Made by a program: the position numbers and the translations under genes. A model generated the notes under the pieces. It did no database searches and had not been told where the DNA came from. It worked only from the letters and a program-made list of their open reading frames with translations. From NCBI GenBank assembly GCA_964605235.1, contig CAZSBB010000079.1, positions 1 to 5,925 on the forward strand: 5,925 nt of DNA, read 5' to 3'. Positions 5,818 to 5,925 of this stretch are shown in pieces (positions within the stretch are counted from its first letter, which is position 1; the number at the start of each line of letters is the position of its first letter). This stretch comes from CAZSBB01 sp964605235. GTDB taxonomy: Bacteria; Planctomycetota; Phycisphaerae; Phycisphaerales; Phycisphaeraceae.

Positions 5818-5925
5818 GGGGATAGTGTATCGGCGGGGGCGGGCGAGGGGCGGGGGCGTGATTGGTCGGGGCAAACGCATGTACGCGCATCTTGACGAGC
5901 CCCGCGCGTGCGCAAGGGGTTGCCG

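Overview
The window looks like a chromosomal segment of a GC-rich planctomycete; the class is not fixed, though Phycisphaerae or a relative is plausible. Three things point there: a single-gene prepilin-like protein with the H...DG tail motif typical of Planctomycetota and Lentisphaerota, an FHA-GAF histidine kinase, and intergenic palindromes of a kind I recall as common in planctomycete genomes. This assignment rests on motif recognition, not on a search.

Layout. Bases 1-439 carry no gene I can support; they hold a small REP-like palindrome (about 61-83) and a more AT-rich, palindromic leader before the first gene. At 440-1174 (+) lies a secreted or pilin-like protein with a type IV prepilin N-terminus. 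It converges on a 1233-2351 (-) gene encoding an unnamed protein with uracil-DNA-glycosylase-superfamily motifs and a separate C-terminal domain. This gene sits in a stretch of clearly lower GC (about 1175-2445) that begins and ends between intact neighbouring genes, which suggests a recent one-gene insertion. Next, 2446-4143 (-) encodes a soluble sensor histidine kinase (FHA, GAF, DHp and HATPase domains). Bases 4144-4356 hold a compact nested repeat: two 27-base inverted arms flanking a GC-rich hairpin. Finally 4357-5817 (-) is argininosuccinate lyase (argH), with about 100 bases of C-rich upstream sequence to the window end.

How they fit together. argH is a housekeeping gene for the last step of arginine synthesis. 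The kinase is an orphan, with no response regulator in view. The glycosylase-like gene lies 94 bases downstream of the kinase on the same strand and could be read from the kinase transcript or from its own weak promoter. No functional link between argH, the kinase and the prepilin-like gene is visible.

The most interesting object is the low-GC glycosylase-like gene. It keeps recognisable active-site motifs but matches no UDG family I can name. Its setting would fit a DNA-damage, DNA-modification or anti-phage role, which is inference only.
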